From Dendronalium phyllosphericum CENA369 (GTDB lineage: Bacteria; Cyanobacteriota; Cyanobacteriia; Cyanobacteriales; Nostocaceae): a stretch of 41,141 nt of DNA. Shown here piece by piece: positions 1-8,033 of the stretch. The notes under the pieces were generated by a model. The model searched no databases and was not told the DNA's origin. It was given only the letters and a program-made list of their open reading frames with translations. The DNA lies in contig NZ_JAECZA010000224.1 in assembly GCF_016056275.1 (NCBI RefSeq), positions 33,655 through 74,795 of the forward strand, given 5' to 3'. A program made the translations under genes and the position numbers. The first letter of the stretch is position 1. Each line of letters starts with the position of its first letter.

Positions 1-201
1 CGATCGCTTCTGTTATCACCTCAGTAAATTCAAAGTTGCTAGTAACAGCTTCTTCTTTGTCAGTTGGCAAATCGTCTATGACAGAGTTATTAGGTAAGGC
101 GATCGCTTCTGTTATCACCTCAGTAAATTCAAAGTTGCTAGTAACAGCTTCTTCCTCTTTGTCAGTTGAAAAATCGGCGATTGCAGCGTTATTTGGCGTA
201 G
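1..201. repeat. Tandem 99/102-bp in-frame repeat
   Basis: Units 1-99 and 100-201 are near-identical, and a third unit begins at 202 with the same HIP1-containing start (CGATCGCTTC) before diverging. The second unit has one extra codon (GAA), so the frame is kept. The repeat lies inside the partial minus-strand gene and encodes its 33-34-residue repeats. The copies are so similar at DNA level that recent duplication or ongoing expansion is likely. Confidence 0.85.
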
Positions 202-676
202 CGATCGCTTCCACTGTCGTAGCAGCAAATATCAAGTTGTCATAGGCAACAAAATCTGGGTGAACGGGTACATTGAACTCTACAGTTTCGCCTGTATCCA
301 AATTGCCCACTACTGGCTCGTATACTGATTGAGACAAAACTTGCAAATGAATACTGTATTGCCAGGATTTACCGAAAATATCCGACATCAAGTCGCCGGA
401 GCATCGCAACTGCCAAATTCCTGGCTTGAGATGAGTGAAGGGAATTACCGCCATTAACCCTTCTGAATTAGTGCGTCGCGATCGCTTTTGAATTCGCCGT
501 TTTGGTGGAACTTCCTGGGTTGAAGAGTGAATCACCCTCACTTCCACATCTGTATGTGGAAGGTTAGAACGAGCCAAAACTCTATACCGACCTTCCAAAA
601 TGTCTAAGTTTGGTGACTCTAGGACATGCCAAGAGCGATCGCCCTGTTTCTGAATCAGAAATTGCCAGTGTTCCAT
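1..676 (-). CDS. Hypothetical protein, 3' end cut by the window edge
   Basis: An open frame runs on the minus strand from an ATG at 676 (MEHWQFLIQKQGDRSW) off the left edge without a stop, giving about 225 visible residues. The first 125 or so look like a folded domain rich in beta-type sequence, with a basic patch near PPKRRIQKRSRR. After that come an acidic stretch and tandem repeats of 33-34 residues containing EEAVTSNFEFTEVITEAI. I see no signal peptide or membrane segment and do not recognise a named family. It resembles conserved hypothetical proteins of Nostocales. An in-frame TTG lies a few codons upstream, but the ATG is preferred. Confidence 0.7.
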   Translation of the reverse strand, partial: MEHWQFLIQKQGDRSWHVLESPNLDILEGRYRVLARSNLPHTDVEVRVIHSSTQEVPPKRRIQKRSRRTNSEGLMAVIPFTHLKPGIWQLRCSGDLMSDIFGKSWQYSIHLQVLSQSVYEPVVGNLDTGETVEFNVPVHPDFVAYDNLIFAATTVEAIATPNNAAIADFSTDKEEEAVTSNFEFTEVITEAIALPNNSVIDDLPTDKEEAVTSNFEFTEVITEAI

Positions 677-849
677 TGTGAGTGGTGCCCAGACCAAAAA
701 GCAGCTGAGTAATAGTTTGCATTACCTTGCTTGCAAGTTTACCTCAGCAATCTGTAATTGCATCACCAAATGTAATCTTTTGATTCAGATATTAAAATCT
801 TACGAGTAAATAGCCTAGTACTACTGGTGTACCAGACAAACTTTATGTA

Positions 850-896
850 ATTACAAGCAGAGGGCAGAGGGGCGGAGGAGCTAGGGAGGTAAGAAT
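850..896. repeat. G-rich low-complexity purine tract
   Basis: The stretch is built of short AGGG/GAGG words (GCAGAGGGCAGAGGGGCGG). Similar purine tracts occur at about 11365-11405, 34725-34760, 39787-39845 and 41090-41141, always outside genes with a clear function. It lies in the 270-bp spacer between the left-edge gene and the PBP gene. No function can be shown. Confidence 0.55.
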
Positions 897-907
897 AACT
901 CTTGTAC

Positions 908-927
908 AGACGCGATTAATCGCGTCT
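908..927. repeat. 20-bp perfect palindrome, dispersed repeat
   Basis: AGACGCGATTAATCGCGTCT is a perfect palindrome preceded by TTGTAC. It lies 20 bp past the PBP stop codon. Related copies occur at 34789-34810 and 34825-34844, and a degraded one at 39914-39943, each downstream of or between minus-strand genes. It could form a hairpin and help end PBP transcription, but no T-run follows, so terminator use is only inferred. Confidence 0.6.
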
Positions 928-946
928 CAGCACTTTCAAGCCAGAT

Positions 947-3304
947 TTATTGTGAAGAGGACGAGCTTGGTCTAAGTCTGTCCCGCCAAGAAGATTGTTG
1001 TTGTGAAGAAGCTGACGAACCAGAACTATTGTTTGCAGAAGATGAAGACCGCCTAGAAGACCTACTAGGCTGTGAATCTGAGTCTGTTCGTCTATATCGC
1101 CTTCTGGGACGAGAGGACTCTGAGGAAGAATCACTAGAACTTGATTCTTGGCTACGATAACGCCGCCGTCTTCTAGGTGACTCTGAATCTGAAGATGTAT
1201 TGTCATCTTGCTGATAACGTCTTCTACTTCTTCTAGATGAGCCACTATCGTCAGAATTTCGAGTATTTTCCTGCTCGTCGTCATCGTCTGAAGAAATAGA
1301 ACGATTTTCTATTCTTTTGGGCTTGACAGGCTGTGCCTTAATGCTGGCTTTACGACCGTCTAACTTGGGTCTTGTGGGGAATTTTTCTACAGGCATTCCC
1401 TTAATTGCTTTTTCCATAAATTCATGCCAAGTATAAGCAGCACTGCTACTGCTTCCCGAAGTAGGACGGTTGTTATCATTACCCAGCCAAACACCTGCTA
1501 CTAATTGAGGAATATAACCAATGAACCACAAATCGCGGGCTTCATCGGAAGTACCTGTTTTGCCAGCAACGGGGCGATCGTCTAATTGAGCAGCACCACC
1601 AGTGCCATCTGTGACTACGTTGCGTAGCATCCAGGTCATGATGGCAGCACTATCAGCGTCAAGCGCTCGCTTGGTCTGCAACTTATCAGACCAAATTACT
1701 TGACCTTGGCGGTTGAGGATGCGGCTAATGCCATGAGGTTCTGCGTGCAATCCTTGAGTGGCAAAGCTACCATAAGCGCTGGTCAATTCCAGCAAATTTA
1801 CTTCATTCGAGCCAAGAGCTAGGGAATAAGTGGGCTTGAGTTCCGATTTAATTCCCATAGCATGAGCTAGTTTAATCGTTGGCTCAAATCCCACATCAAT
1901 TAAGACCTTTACCGCAATTATATTGATGGAACGGGTAAGAGCATCTCGCATAGTCATCGAGCCGTGGAAGTTTTTACCATAGTTTTTTGGCTCGTAACCA
2001 TCGACTACAAACGGTTGATCTAAGTAACTGTAGTAAGGACTTTTACCAGTAGCTATAGCTGTGGCATAAACAAATCCTTTAAATGTCGATCCTGGCTGAC
2101 GCTGTGCTTGGGTAACGCGGTTAAACTGGTTTTTACCAAAATCTTTCCCCCCAACCATTGCCTGAATCGTACCACTACGGGGGTCGATCGCTACTAAAGC
2201 TGCTTGCTGAAAGTTTTCCCAGCGACCTTGATTTCGCAAGGTTTTGGCAACTGCATCTTCTGCTGCTTTCTGCCAAGTTGGGTTCAAGGTGGTTTCTACT
2301 ACTAAACCCCCGTTGGCTAGCACATCGGCAGAAACATACTTCGGCAATTCTTTCTGGATGTAGCTGGTAAAGTAGGGAGATTCTACTTGCAGTCGCTTGG
2401 GTAAGCTGCTTTTTAAAACGATTGGTTGCGCGGCCGCTGCTTGTCTTTCGGCTGCTGTGATAATTCCATCTTCTTGCATTCGCTGCAATACTAGATTCCG
2501 CCGCTGTCTAGCTGCTTGTGGATTCTGCTCTGGAGAATATAAGCTTGGGGCGGGAGCTAATCCAGCAATTGTGGCCATTTCCCCTAGAGAAAGGCTATCT
2601 ACAGGCTTACTGAAGTATACCCATGATGCATCTGCTACACCGTAAGCCCCAGACCCCAAGTACACCAAATTCAGGTAACGCTCTAGAATCTGGTCTTTGG
2701 TCAATTCTTGCTCCATTTTTTGCGAGAGACGGACTTCCTTAAGTTTGCGCCAGATTGTCCGCTCTTGTTTGAGGTAGAGAATTCGCGCTAGTTGTTGAGT
2801 TATGGTGCTACCACCTTCAACTACATCCTGCGATCGCAAATTATTCCAAACTGCTCGAATAATTCCTTGGGGATCGACTCCACTATGCTGCTCAAACCTT
2901 CTATCTTCTGAAGCGATGAAAGCTTTTCTCAACTTCTCAGGTATCTGCTTGAGGGCTAGCTGTTCTCTAGTCGCTTCTCCTTGTTGTTGTAGGATAGTGC
3001 CATCGCTAGCTTTGATGGTCAATGTTTGTTCTCGGACAAGGGCTTTGAGTTCCGATTTATCCGGTAAACTCCGATCTACTGACCCTAAAACATAGCTTAG
3101 GGCAACGATCCCACCACCTACACTTAAGCCAGTCCAAAACCAGAGGCGACGATAAAACGGTTTATCGCGACTGGTAAACCTACTAACGATCCCAGATGAA
3201 ATACCGCTCATCTGATTCAAAAACTGCCTTCCCCTCGCCGGTCTTGTTGGGGGTAAGCTTTCTTGTGTGGATTCTTCACTTTCGTAACGATTACCAGGCC
3301 GCAA
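947..3304 (-). CDS. Class A penicillin-binding protein (PBP1A-type)
   Basis: Bifunctional murein synthase that polymerises glycan strands and cross-links peptides outside the cytoplasmic membrane. In order: a cytoplasmic N-terminus, one membrane anchor (about 55-74), a GT51 glycosyltransferase domain with SEDRRF (Glu133 as likely catalytic residue) and GGSTITQQLARI (164-175), then a transpeptidase domain with STFK (nucleophile Ser406), SIN (459-461) and KTGT (582-585). The last 110 or so residues are a low-complexity Ser/Arg/Asp tail unusual for the core family. The start is a TTG, chosen because a strong AAGGAGG lies 8 nt before it. At 785 residues it is in the normal range. It stands alone, divergent from folK. 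Confidence 0.95.
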   Translation of the reverse strand: MRPGNRYESEESTQESLPPTRPARGRQFLNQMSGISSGIVSRFTSRDKPFYRRLWFWTGLSVGGGIVALSYVLGSVDRSLPDKSELKALVREQTLTIKASDGTILQQQGEATREQLALKQIPEKLRKAFIASEDRRFEQHSGVDPQGIIRAVWNNLRSQDVVEGGSTITQQLARILYLKQERTIWRKLKEVRLSQKMEQELTKDQILERYLNLVYLGSGAYGVADASWVYFSKPVDSLSLGEMATIAGLAPAPSLYSPEQNPQAARQRRNLVLQRMQEDGIITAAERQAAAAQPIVLKSSLPKRLQVESPYFTSYIQKELPKYVSADVLANGGLVVETTLNPTWQKAAEDAVAKTLRNQGRWENFQQAALVAIDPRSGTIQAMVGGKDFGKNQFNRVTQAQRQPGSTFKGFVYATAIATGKSPYYSYLDQPFVVDGYEPKNYGKNFHGSMTMRDALTRSINIIAVKVLIDVGFEPTIKLAHAMGIKSELKPTYSLALGSNEVNLLELTSAYGSFATQGLHAEPHGISRILNRQGQVIWSDKLQTKRALDADSAAIMTWMLRNVVTDGTGGAAQLDDRPVAGKTGTSDEARDLWFIGYIPQLVAGVWLGNDNNRPTSGSSSSAAYTWHEFMEKAIKGMPVEKFPTRPKLDGRKASIKAQPVKPKRIENRSISSDDDDEQENTRNSDDSGSSRRSRRRYQQDDNTSSDSESPRRRRRYRSQESSSSDSSSESSRPRRRYRRTDSDSQPSRSSRRSSSSANNSSGSSASSQQQSSWRDRLRPSSSSSQ

Positions 3305-3657
3305 TCGTGGTTCCTCCTTGTCAGAGTCACTTAAATTAGTTGCTCGTTGCTTGAACTAGGAGGTAAACTTCCCTACGTCAGTTCCTCGCTCAAAGTAGCT
3401 GACACTTAACCACCATGTAATGATTTTGGGATTAGCGTACCACGTTCGTGTTAGTATAATAGCCTATAAAATATTAACTGAATTCAGTACTATACAATGT
3501 ATTTTTAAATTTATATATTTTTATTTTATGAGAAAAAATATCAGGGTTTTGTGTAATTAATTAAACCAATAAGATTATTAAAAATACTCTGTCAAACTGT
3601 GACTAAAAATGCACTGTTGTACCAAAGAATATTTGATTAAAAGCTAGTGGGATCGAT
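3305..3657. other. Divergent intergenic region, PBP/folK
   Basis: The region holds the PBP ribosome binding site (AAGGAGG on the minus strand near 3313-3319) and presumably promoters for both genes. The central part (3470-3560) is very A+T-rich. I see no RNA gene, strong hairpin or convincing operator. Confidence 0.4.
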
Positions 3658-4149
3658 GTGATGCAGGCGCGATGTGCAGTTGCTCTTGGTAGTAATATTG
3701 GGGATTCTCATACAATTTTAGAAGCAGCGATAGAAAGATTAGTCTACACACCGGGTATTCTTCTGCAAGCAAAATCCAGATGGTATAAAACTAAAGCTGT
3801 AGGGCCACCCCAGCCAGATTACTTGAATGGCTGCGCTGTTTTGCAGGTAGAATTGCCACCGCAGCTATTGTTAGATACTTTGTTAGCAATAGAGCAAGAA
3901 TTTGGCAGAGTGCGTCAGCAACATTGGGGGCCGCGATCGCTTGATTTAGATTTGTTGTTATATGATGACTTGATACTAGATACGCCAACCCTCCAGATTC
4001 CCCATCCCAGAATGCGAGAGCGAGCTTTCGTTTTAGTACCACTAGCGGAAATTGCCGCAAATTGGATAGAACCAGTTTCCGGAAGAGTAATTAAAGAGCT
4101 GGTAAAAGAGGTAGACTGTTCTGATGTACATTTGGTGAAGGGCAATTAA
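3658..4149 (+). CDS. folK: 2-amino-4-hydroxy-6-hydroxymethyldihydropteridine diphosphokinase (HPPK)
   Basis: Transfers pyrophosphate from ATP to 6-hydroxymethyl-dihydropterin in folate synthesis, in the cytoplasm. The 163-residue length is normal. Family marks seen: ALGSNIGD at the N-terminus (9-16), the signature RSLDLDLLLYDD (93-104) with the two metal-binding aspartates Asp96 and Asp98, and PHPRMRERAFVL in the C-terminal third. The start is ambiguous because GTG (3658) and ATG (3661) are consecutive codons. A Nudix gene follows 86 bp downstream on the same strand, possibly co-transcribed. Confidence 0.96.
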   Translation: MMQARCAVALGSNIGDSHTILEAAIERLVYTPGILLQAKSRWYKTKAVGPPQPDYLNGCAVLQVELPPQLLLDTLLAIEQEFGRVRQQHWGPRSLDLDLLLYDDLILDTPTLQIPHPRMRERAFVLVPLAEIAANWIEPVSGRVIKELVKEVDCSDVHLVKGN

Positions 4150-4235
4150 AATTACCACCCATAAACGCACAAAACGCTGATTTGACAGTCAACAGCAGTG
4201 TTTATCTGTGTATTTAAAAATTACAAAATTTTATT

Positions 4236-4784
4236 ATGCCATTAGGTAGAGAATTACCACAATTACTAAAACAACGCTTACTTTACAAGGGGCGTAAGTT
4301 TGATTTTGAAGTGAATCGCTTGCGTTTGCCCAACAACATAGAGGGAGAATGGGAGTGTGTTCGCCATCCTGGCGGCGCTCTAGCTGTACCTGTAACAGCA
4401 GAAGGGAAACTTGTACTTGTGCGCCAATATCGTTTTGCAATTCAAGGCCGAATATTAGAGTTTCCTGCTGGCACTGTAGAACGTAATGAAGATCCCTTAG
4501 AGACAGTGCAACGTGAAATTGAAGAAGAAACAGGCTATAGTGCCCAAAAATGGGATAAACTAGGCGAATTTTTTTTAGCTCCTGGCTATTCTGACGAAAT
4601 AATTTATGCTTTTCTCGCACGAGATTTGCAAAAGCTAGAAACACCGCCACCAGGAGATGAGGACGAGGACATTGAGACTGTATTGTTAACTCCCGAAGAA
4701 CTAGAAAGAGCTATCCTTGAAGGAGAGACAGTAGATGCTAAATCAATTTCTAGCTTTATGCTGGCGCGGTCTTTTTTAATTTAG
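4236..4784 (+). CDS. Nudix hydrolase, ADP-ribose pyrophosphatase type
   Basis: Predicted to hydrolyse ADP-ribose or a related ADP-sugar to AMP and a sugar phosphate. The Nudix box is complete (G79 xxxxx E85, then R93-E-I-E-E-E-T-G-Y101), so metal-dependent catalysis is expected. The N-terminal half (ECVRHPGGALAVPV, VLVRQYRFAIQGRILEFPAG) matches the NudF/YqkG-like ADPR pyrophosphatase layout, and 182 residues is typical. Substrate is inferred from family resemblance only. It lies between folK and an ADP-ribosylglycohydrolase gene on the same strand, which supports an ADP-ribose role. Confidence 0.9.
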   Translation: MPLGRELPQLLKQRLLYKGRKFDFEVNRLRLPNNIEGEWECVRHPGGALAVPVTAEGKLVLVRQYRFAIQGRILEFPAGTVERNEDPLETVQREIEEETGYSAQKWDKLGEFFLAPGYSDEIIYAFLARDLQKLETPPPGDEDEDIETVLLTPEELERAILEGETVDAKSISSFMLARSFLI

Positions 4785-4786
4785 TT

Positions 4787-4818
4787 AGTGGTCAGTAGTC
4801 AGTGGTCAGTGGTGAGTC
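4787..4818 (+). repeat. STRR-type heptamer repeat (GTCAGTG family)
   Basis: Tandem GTCAGTG/GTCAGTA words immediately follow the Nudix stop codon. This is the reverse-complement form of the AACTGAC heptamers found at 4989-5024 on the other side of the same spacer. Confidence 0.6.
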
Positions 4819-4914
4819 GATGTAGTTTTAGGGATTTCTCTCATAAGTAACTGGCGTTAGGGATGCAGGAGCATCATCCGTTCGGCGTTCGCCCTTGGCG
4901 TTGCCGAAGACTAG

Positions 4915-4984
4915 CCGTTCTCCTTCGACGAAGCCGTTCCCGTTCGCGTAGCGTCTCCATTAGGAGAAGAGTAGAGTAGGGTCA
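4915..4984 (+). repeat. 70-bp dispersed repeat, copy A
   Basis: This 70-bp segment contains CCGTTCCCGTTCGCGTAGCG and recurs at 30967-31036 in the same orientation and at the same length, with about five differences. It includes small inverted words (TTCGACGAA; CGTTCGCG). It is non-coding here and followed by AACTGAC heptamers. It is a Nostoc-type interspersed repeat of unknown function. Confidence 0.75.
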
Positions 4985-4988
4985 GTGG

Positions 4989-5024
4989 CAACTGACAACT
5001 GACAACTGACAACTAACAACCGAC
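4989..5024 (+). repeat. STRR-type heptamer repeat (AACTGAC)
   Basis: Three or more tandem AACTGAC units decay into AACTAAC and AACCGAC and end a few bases before the ATG at 5029. They occupy the place where a ribosome binding site would lie, and no good Shine-Dalgarno sequence is visible for the next gene. Confidence 0.75.
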
Positions 5025-5028
5025 AATT

Positions 5029-5862
5029 ATGTTACTAGAGTTGGCAATTGGGGATGCTTATGGCGCAGGCTTTGAATACGCCAACGAAATGAGCGCTGAC
5101 AATGATTTAAGTCAATATTTCAAGCATCCCCGTCATCAACTCACCCCCGGCAGCTATACAGATGATACGCAAATGAGCATTGCTATCGCCGAAGTCATAG
5201 TGGCTCAATTGCCGTGGACACCAGAAGTTTTAGCTAACAGTTTCGTTAAAACTTTTAAACGCGACCCTAGAGAAGGTTACGCCAGCCGTTTTTACCAATT
5301 TTTGCTAGAAATCCCAGATGGAAAAGAGTTTTTAGCTAAAATTCGCCCCGATAGTGATAAAAGTGGGGCGGCAATGCGTGCAGCACCAATTGGAATTTAT
5401 CGCACGCCAGAAAAAGTTATTGAGGCGGCAACAATTCAAGCCGCAATTACCCATAATACACCCGATGGCATCGATGCAGCTGTAGTAGCCGCTTTGATGT
5501 CACACTACTTTATTTATCGACTAGGGCCAAAACACAAATTAGGACAGTTTCTAGAAGGTTATGTCTCTGGGAATTGGTCTCAGCCTTGGGAGGGTACAGT
5601 CAAGTCTAAAGGTTGGATGAGTGTGAGGGCAGCTATTACTGCGGTGATGCGAAATGACAGTATGAGCGAACTTTTACAAGATTGTATCGCTTTTACAGGC
5701 GATGTGGATACAGTAGCGGCGATCGCACTGGGAGCTGGTTCATGCAGCGAGGAAATTACCCAAGACATTCCCAGCCATCTTGTCACAGATTTAGAAAATG
5801 GCCCATACGGCAGAGATTATCTCATCGAATTAGATAAACAGTTAATGACTGTTTACGGTTGA
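5029..5862 (+). CDS. ADP-ribosylglycohydrolase family protein
   Basis: Member of the ARH/DraG-like family, which removes ADP-ribose from proteins or small molecules using two Mg ions. Metal-binding marks are visible: TDDT (44-47), the conserved GAAMRAAPIG (113-122), THNTPDG (141-147) and GDVDT (224-228). The 277-residue protein starts MLLELAIGDAYGAGFEYA, close to the usual family start, so little or nothing is missing at the N-terminus. The substrate is unknown and DraG itself is not implied. The gene starts directly behind heptamer repeats. Together with the Nudix gene upstream it could release and then degrade ADP-ribose. Confidence 0.92.
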   Translation: MLLELAIGDAYGAGFEYANEMSADNDLSQYFKHPRHQLTPGSYTDDTQMSIAIAEVIVAQLPWTPEVLANSFVKTFKRDPREGYASRFYQFLLEIPDGKEFLAKIRPDSDKSGAAMRAAPIGIYRTPEKVIEAATIQAAITHNTPDGIDAAVVAALMSHYFIYRLGPKHKLGQFLEGYVSGNWSQPWEGTVKSKGWMSVRAAITAVMRNDSMSELLQDCIAFTGDVDTVAAIALGAGSCSEEITQDIPSHLVTDLENGPYGRDYLIELDKQLMTVYG

Positions 5863-6002
5863 CAGCAAACAACCGATGGTGCGGGGTAATTAATTTCTTG
5901 GAGTTTTCTAGGAATAGCTAGATATACAGCAGAATTTTGAAATTTGCTGTAATAAATACGTAGTTTGGAAGTGTTGCACTTCTGTTTAGTTTCGTTTAAA
6001 TC

Positions 6003-6122
6003 AAGACTTACGCAAAAAACTCCTGTGTTGATACTGGGTATAAAGATTTTCCCCACTTACACCTTTATACCTCTACACCCCTTGTTCAAAACCTTGATTT
6101 TTCGTATCGCTGCGTAAATCTT
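6003..6122. mobile_element. MITE-like inverted-repeat element (about 120 bp)
   Basis: AAGACTTACGCA at 6003-6014 is matched by TGCGTAAATCTT at 6111-6122, an 11 of 12 inverted match. The interior has pyrimidine-rich words (CCCCACTTACACCTTTATAC) and no coding capacity. A left-end-like GGACTTACGC recurs at 11584-11593 together with GGTGTAGGGGTGTAAGGG, as if that were a decayed relative. The rest of 5863-6377 is A+T-rich, with no other feature seen apart from the region upstream of the SPFH gene. No clear target duplication was identified. Confidence 0.45.
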
Positions 6123-6377
6123 ATAAATATCTGCCTTCAACGAGCTTGTTTGGTAAGCACAGCTATGACATACTGCTATTCAGGAACATAAAATACTGTA
6201 TTCCTACCAATTTTGTGTGTTTGACAAATTAAATTAAAAATTTATCTTGTTAAATGCATTCTATTGATAGGTAACTAATTTACAGCTTATAAAAATTCTT
6301 CTTCTTCAATACTATATAGTCACAAGACCTTGCATCCCTTTCCATTCTCTATTCTTTACTTTCCTTTTAATAGAGCG

Positions 6378-7193
6378 ATGAAAACAAATAAAGCTCTTAA
6401 TCTTAACAGTGCCGGTAAGCTGACTGCACTTTTATGTTTGATAACGATATTACTTACGCCTTTTGTGATTGTCAATGCAGGAGAACGCGGAGTATTAATG
6501 CAGTTTGGCAAAGTACAAGACCAAATATTAGGAGAAGGAATTCATGTCATTATTCCTATAGTCAATACTGTAGAAAAACTAAGCATTCGCGTACAAAATC
6601 AGGAAATTTCGGCGGAAGCTTCTTCAAAGGATTTACAAGACGTATTTACGGATGTAGCACTTAATTGGCATATTATCCCGGAAGAAGCAAATACTATTTT
6701 TCAACAGATTGGGGAGAAGAAAAGTGTAATTACTCGAATTATTAATCCAGCAGTTGAAGAAGTTATCAAAGCAGTCATTGCCAAGTATACTGCTGAAGAA
6801 GTTATTACGAGACGAGTAGAGGTTAAAGCAGAAGTAGATAATGCATTAATTACAAGACTGCACAGCTATCATATTGCAGTTGATGACATTTCTCTTGTCC
6901 GCGTTGAGTTTTCTGAAAGATTTGGTGAGGCGGTAGAGGCAAAACAAATTGCCGAACAAGAGGCAAAACGGGCAGAATTCATTGCACTAAAGGCAACAAA
7001 AGAGGCTGAAGCCAAAGTCAATTTAGCAAGAGGAGAGGCCGAAGCACACAGATTACTACGCGATGGTTTAACTTCAGAAATATTGCAAAGGCAAACAATA
7101 GAAAAATGGAACGGCAAACTACCATTAATAGTTGGTAAGGATGTGCCAAAATTTATGAATTTGACTGAATTATTAGAATTGAATGAAAATTGA
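6378..7193 (+). CDS. SPFH/prohibitin-like membrane protein
   Basis: Band-7/prohibitin homologue of 271 residues. A hydrophobic segment (about 13-34) anchors the N-terminus. The SPFH domain follows directly (AGERGVLMQFGKV onward), then a charged helical region rich in Glu/Ala/Lys (EAKQIAEQEAKRAEFIALKA) typical of the prohibitin coiled coil. Family members form large membrane rings and modulate membrane proteases or quality control. ATG 6378 is chosen because an in-frame TTG 16 codons earlier would add an odd Pro/Phe-rich leader. It stands alone, so a partner is not evident. Confidence 0.9.
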   Translation: MKTNKALNLNSAGKLTALLCLITILLTPFVIVNAGERGVLMQFGKVQDQILGEGIHVIIPIVNTVEKLSIRVQNQEISAEASSKDLQDVFTDVALNWHIIPEEANTIFQQIGEKKSVITRIINPAVEEVIKAVIAKYTAEEVITRRVEVKAEVDNALITRLHSYHIAVDDISLVRVEFSERFGEAVEAKQIAEQEAKRAEFIALKATKEAEAKVNLARGEAEAHRLLRDGLTSEILQRQTIEKWNGKLPLIVGKDVPKFMNLTELLELNEN

Positions 7194-7265
7194 GGTTTTT
7201 GGAGAGTATTAAGCTGATATTTTTCAGTAGCGATCGCTTTTATTTGAAAACTTTAACTATCTTCA

Positions 7266-7727
7266 TTAATTGTTAGAAAATAAAGCAGGAGCATCAAGAA
7301 TTTTCAATTGCATTAATACTATAACCACAAGTGTAAAAATAGTTGAGGAAATCAGACCTGTGAGTAATTCTTTTTTCAGATTACGCTCTTTAGATTCATT
7401 TTGGAAAATATCAGCAGAGCCTACTTGCATCAAAAGAATACCCACAATGTTAGTGAGCCAGTATCCTATAATAGAACCAGGTATAAGTAATTTAGGTGAA
7501 AGTAAACTACATACATACCCAAAACCGTAAGCAATTGGCAAGTTAAATAATAAATCGTTCCACCAACATAGTGGTGACAACAGATATCCTAATACTAGAA
7601 AGAATCCACCTCTGAGTTTTGTGAAAAGGTCTTTTTTGAACTCCTCTGGAGCAGTTGATTCTAACTGCTGGGAAATTTTTTGTTTTGCTAAGTTTAAGTC
7701 TTGACTCACTTTTTGGACGCTTTCCAT
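7266..7727 (-). CDS. Hypothetical membrane protein
   Basis: A 153-residue protein that I do not recognise. The first 45 residues are polar and helical (MESVQKVSQDLNLAKQKISQ). Three or four hydrophobic segments follow: about 41-60, 63-80, 82-103 and 121-143. A short charged stretch (NESKERNLKKE) separates the last two. It is convergent with the SPFH gene, 72 bp apart. No catalytic motif is seen. Confidence 0.65.
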   Translation of the reverse strand: MESVQKVSQDLNLAKQKISQQLESTAPEEFKKDLFTKLRGGFFLVLGYLLSPLCWWNDLLFNLPIAYGFGYVCSLLSPKLLIPGSIIGYWLTNIVGILLMQVGSADIFQNESKERNLKKELLTGLISSTIFTLVVIVLMQLKILDAPALFSNN

Positions 7728-8033
7728 AAAACCTATATACTCTACCGACTTAGTGTAGTTTAATCTGAAAACGAGACAAAAGTCTAGTGCTAGAGCGATA
7801 CAATTTCAGATTTTCCAGAAGTAGAGCTAATTAATAACATCCGGTAGTGTCACCCCGAAGGAGTATACTTAGTTCAAAGCGATCGCTCGATACTTATAAA
7901 GGCTGCTTTATTTATAATGTGAGACTTCTATAAAAGTTTAGTACTAGCATTTGAATAGTTTAAATTTATTAAAATAATAGTTTCTCTGCATGGTAATTAC
8001 AGAAACTCAGCCGAAATAATAGCTACAATAAGG
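7728..8033. other. Intergenic region, nothing identified
   Basis: A 306-bp A+T-rich spacer between divergently transcribed small membrane-protein genes. It contains one HIP1 site near 7880 and presumably both promoters. I see no RNA gene or strong inverted repeat. Confidence 0.4.

Noticed and set aside
916-1284. 122-codon frame over the PBP tail
   Set aside because: It is an alternative reading of the low-complexity Ser/Arg tail of the PBP gene and has no protein-like features of its own.
5853-6056. 67-codon minus-strand frame after the ADP-ribosylglycohydrolase
   Set aside because: It has no start signal or domain-like composition, and it overlaps a non-coding inverted-repeat element.
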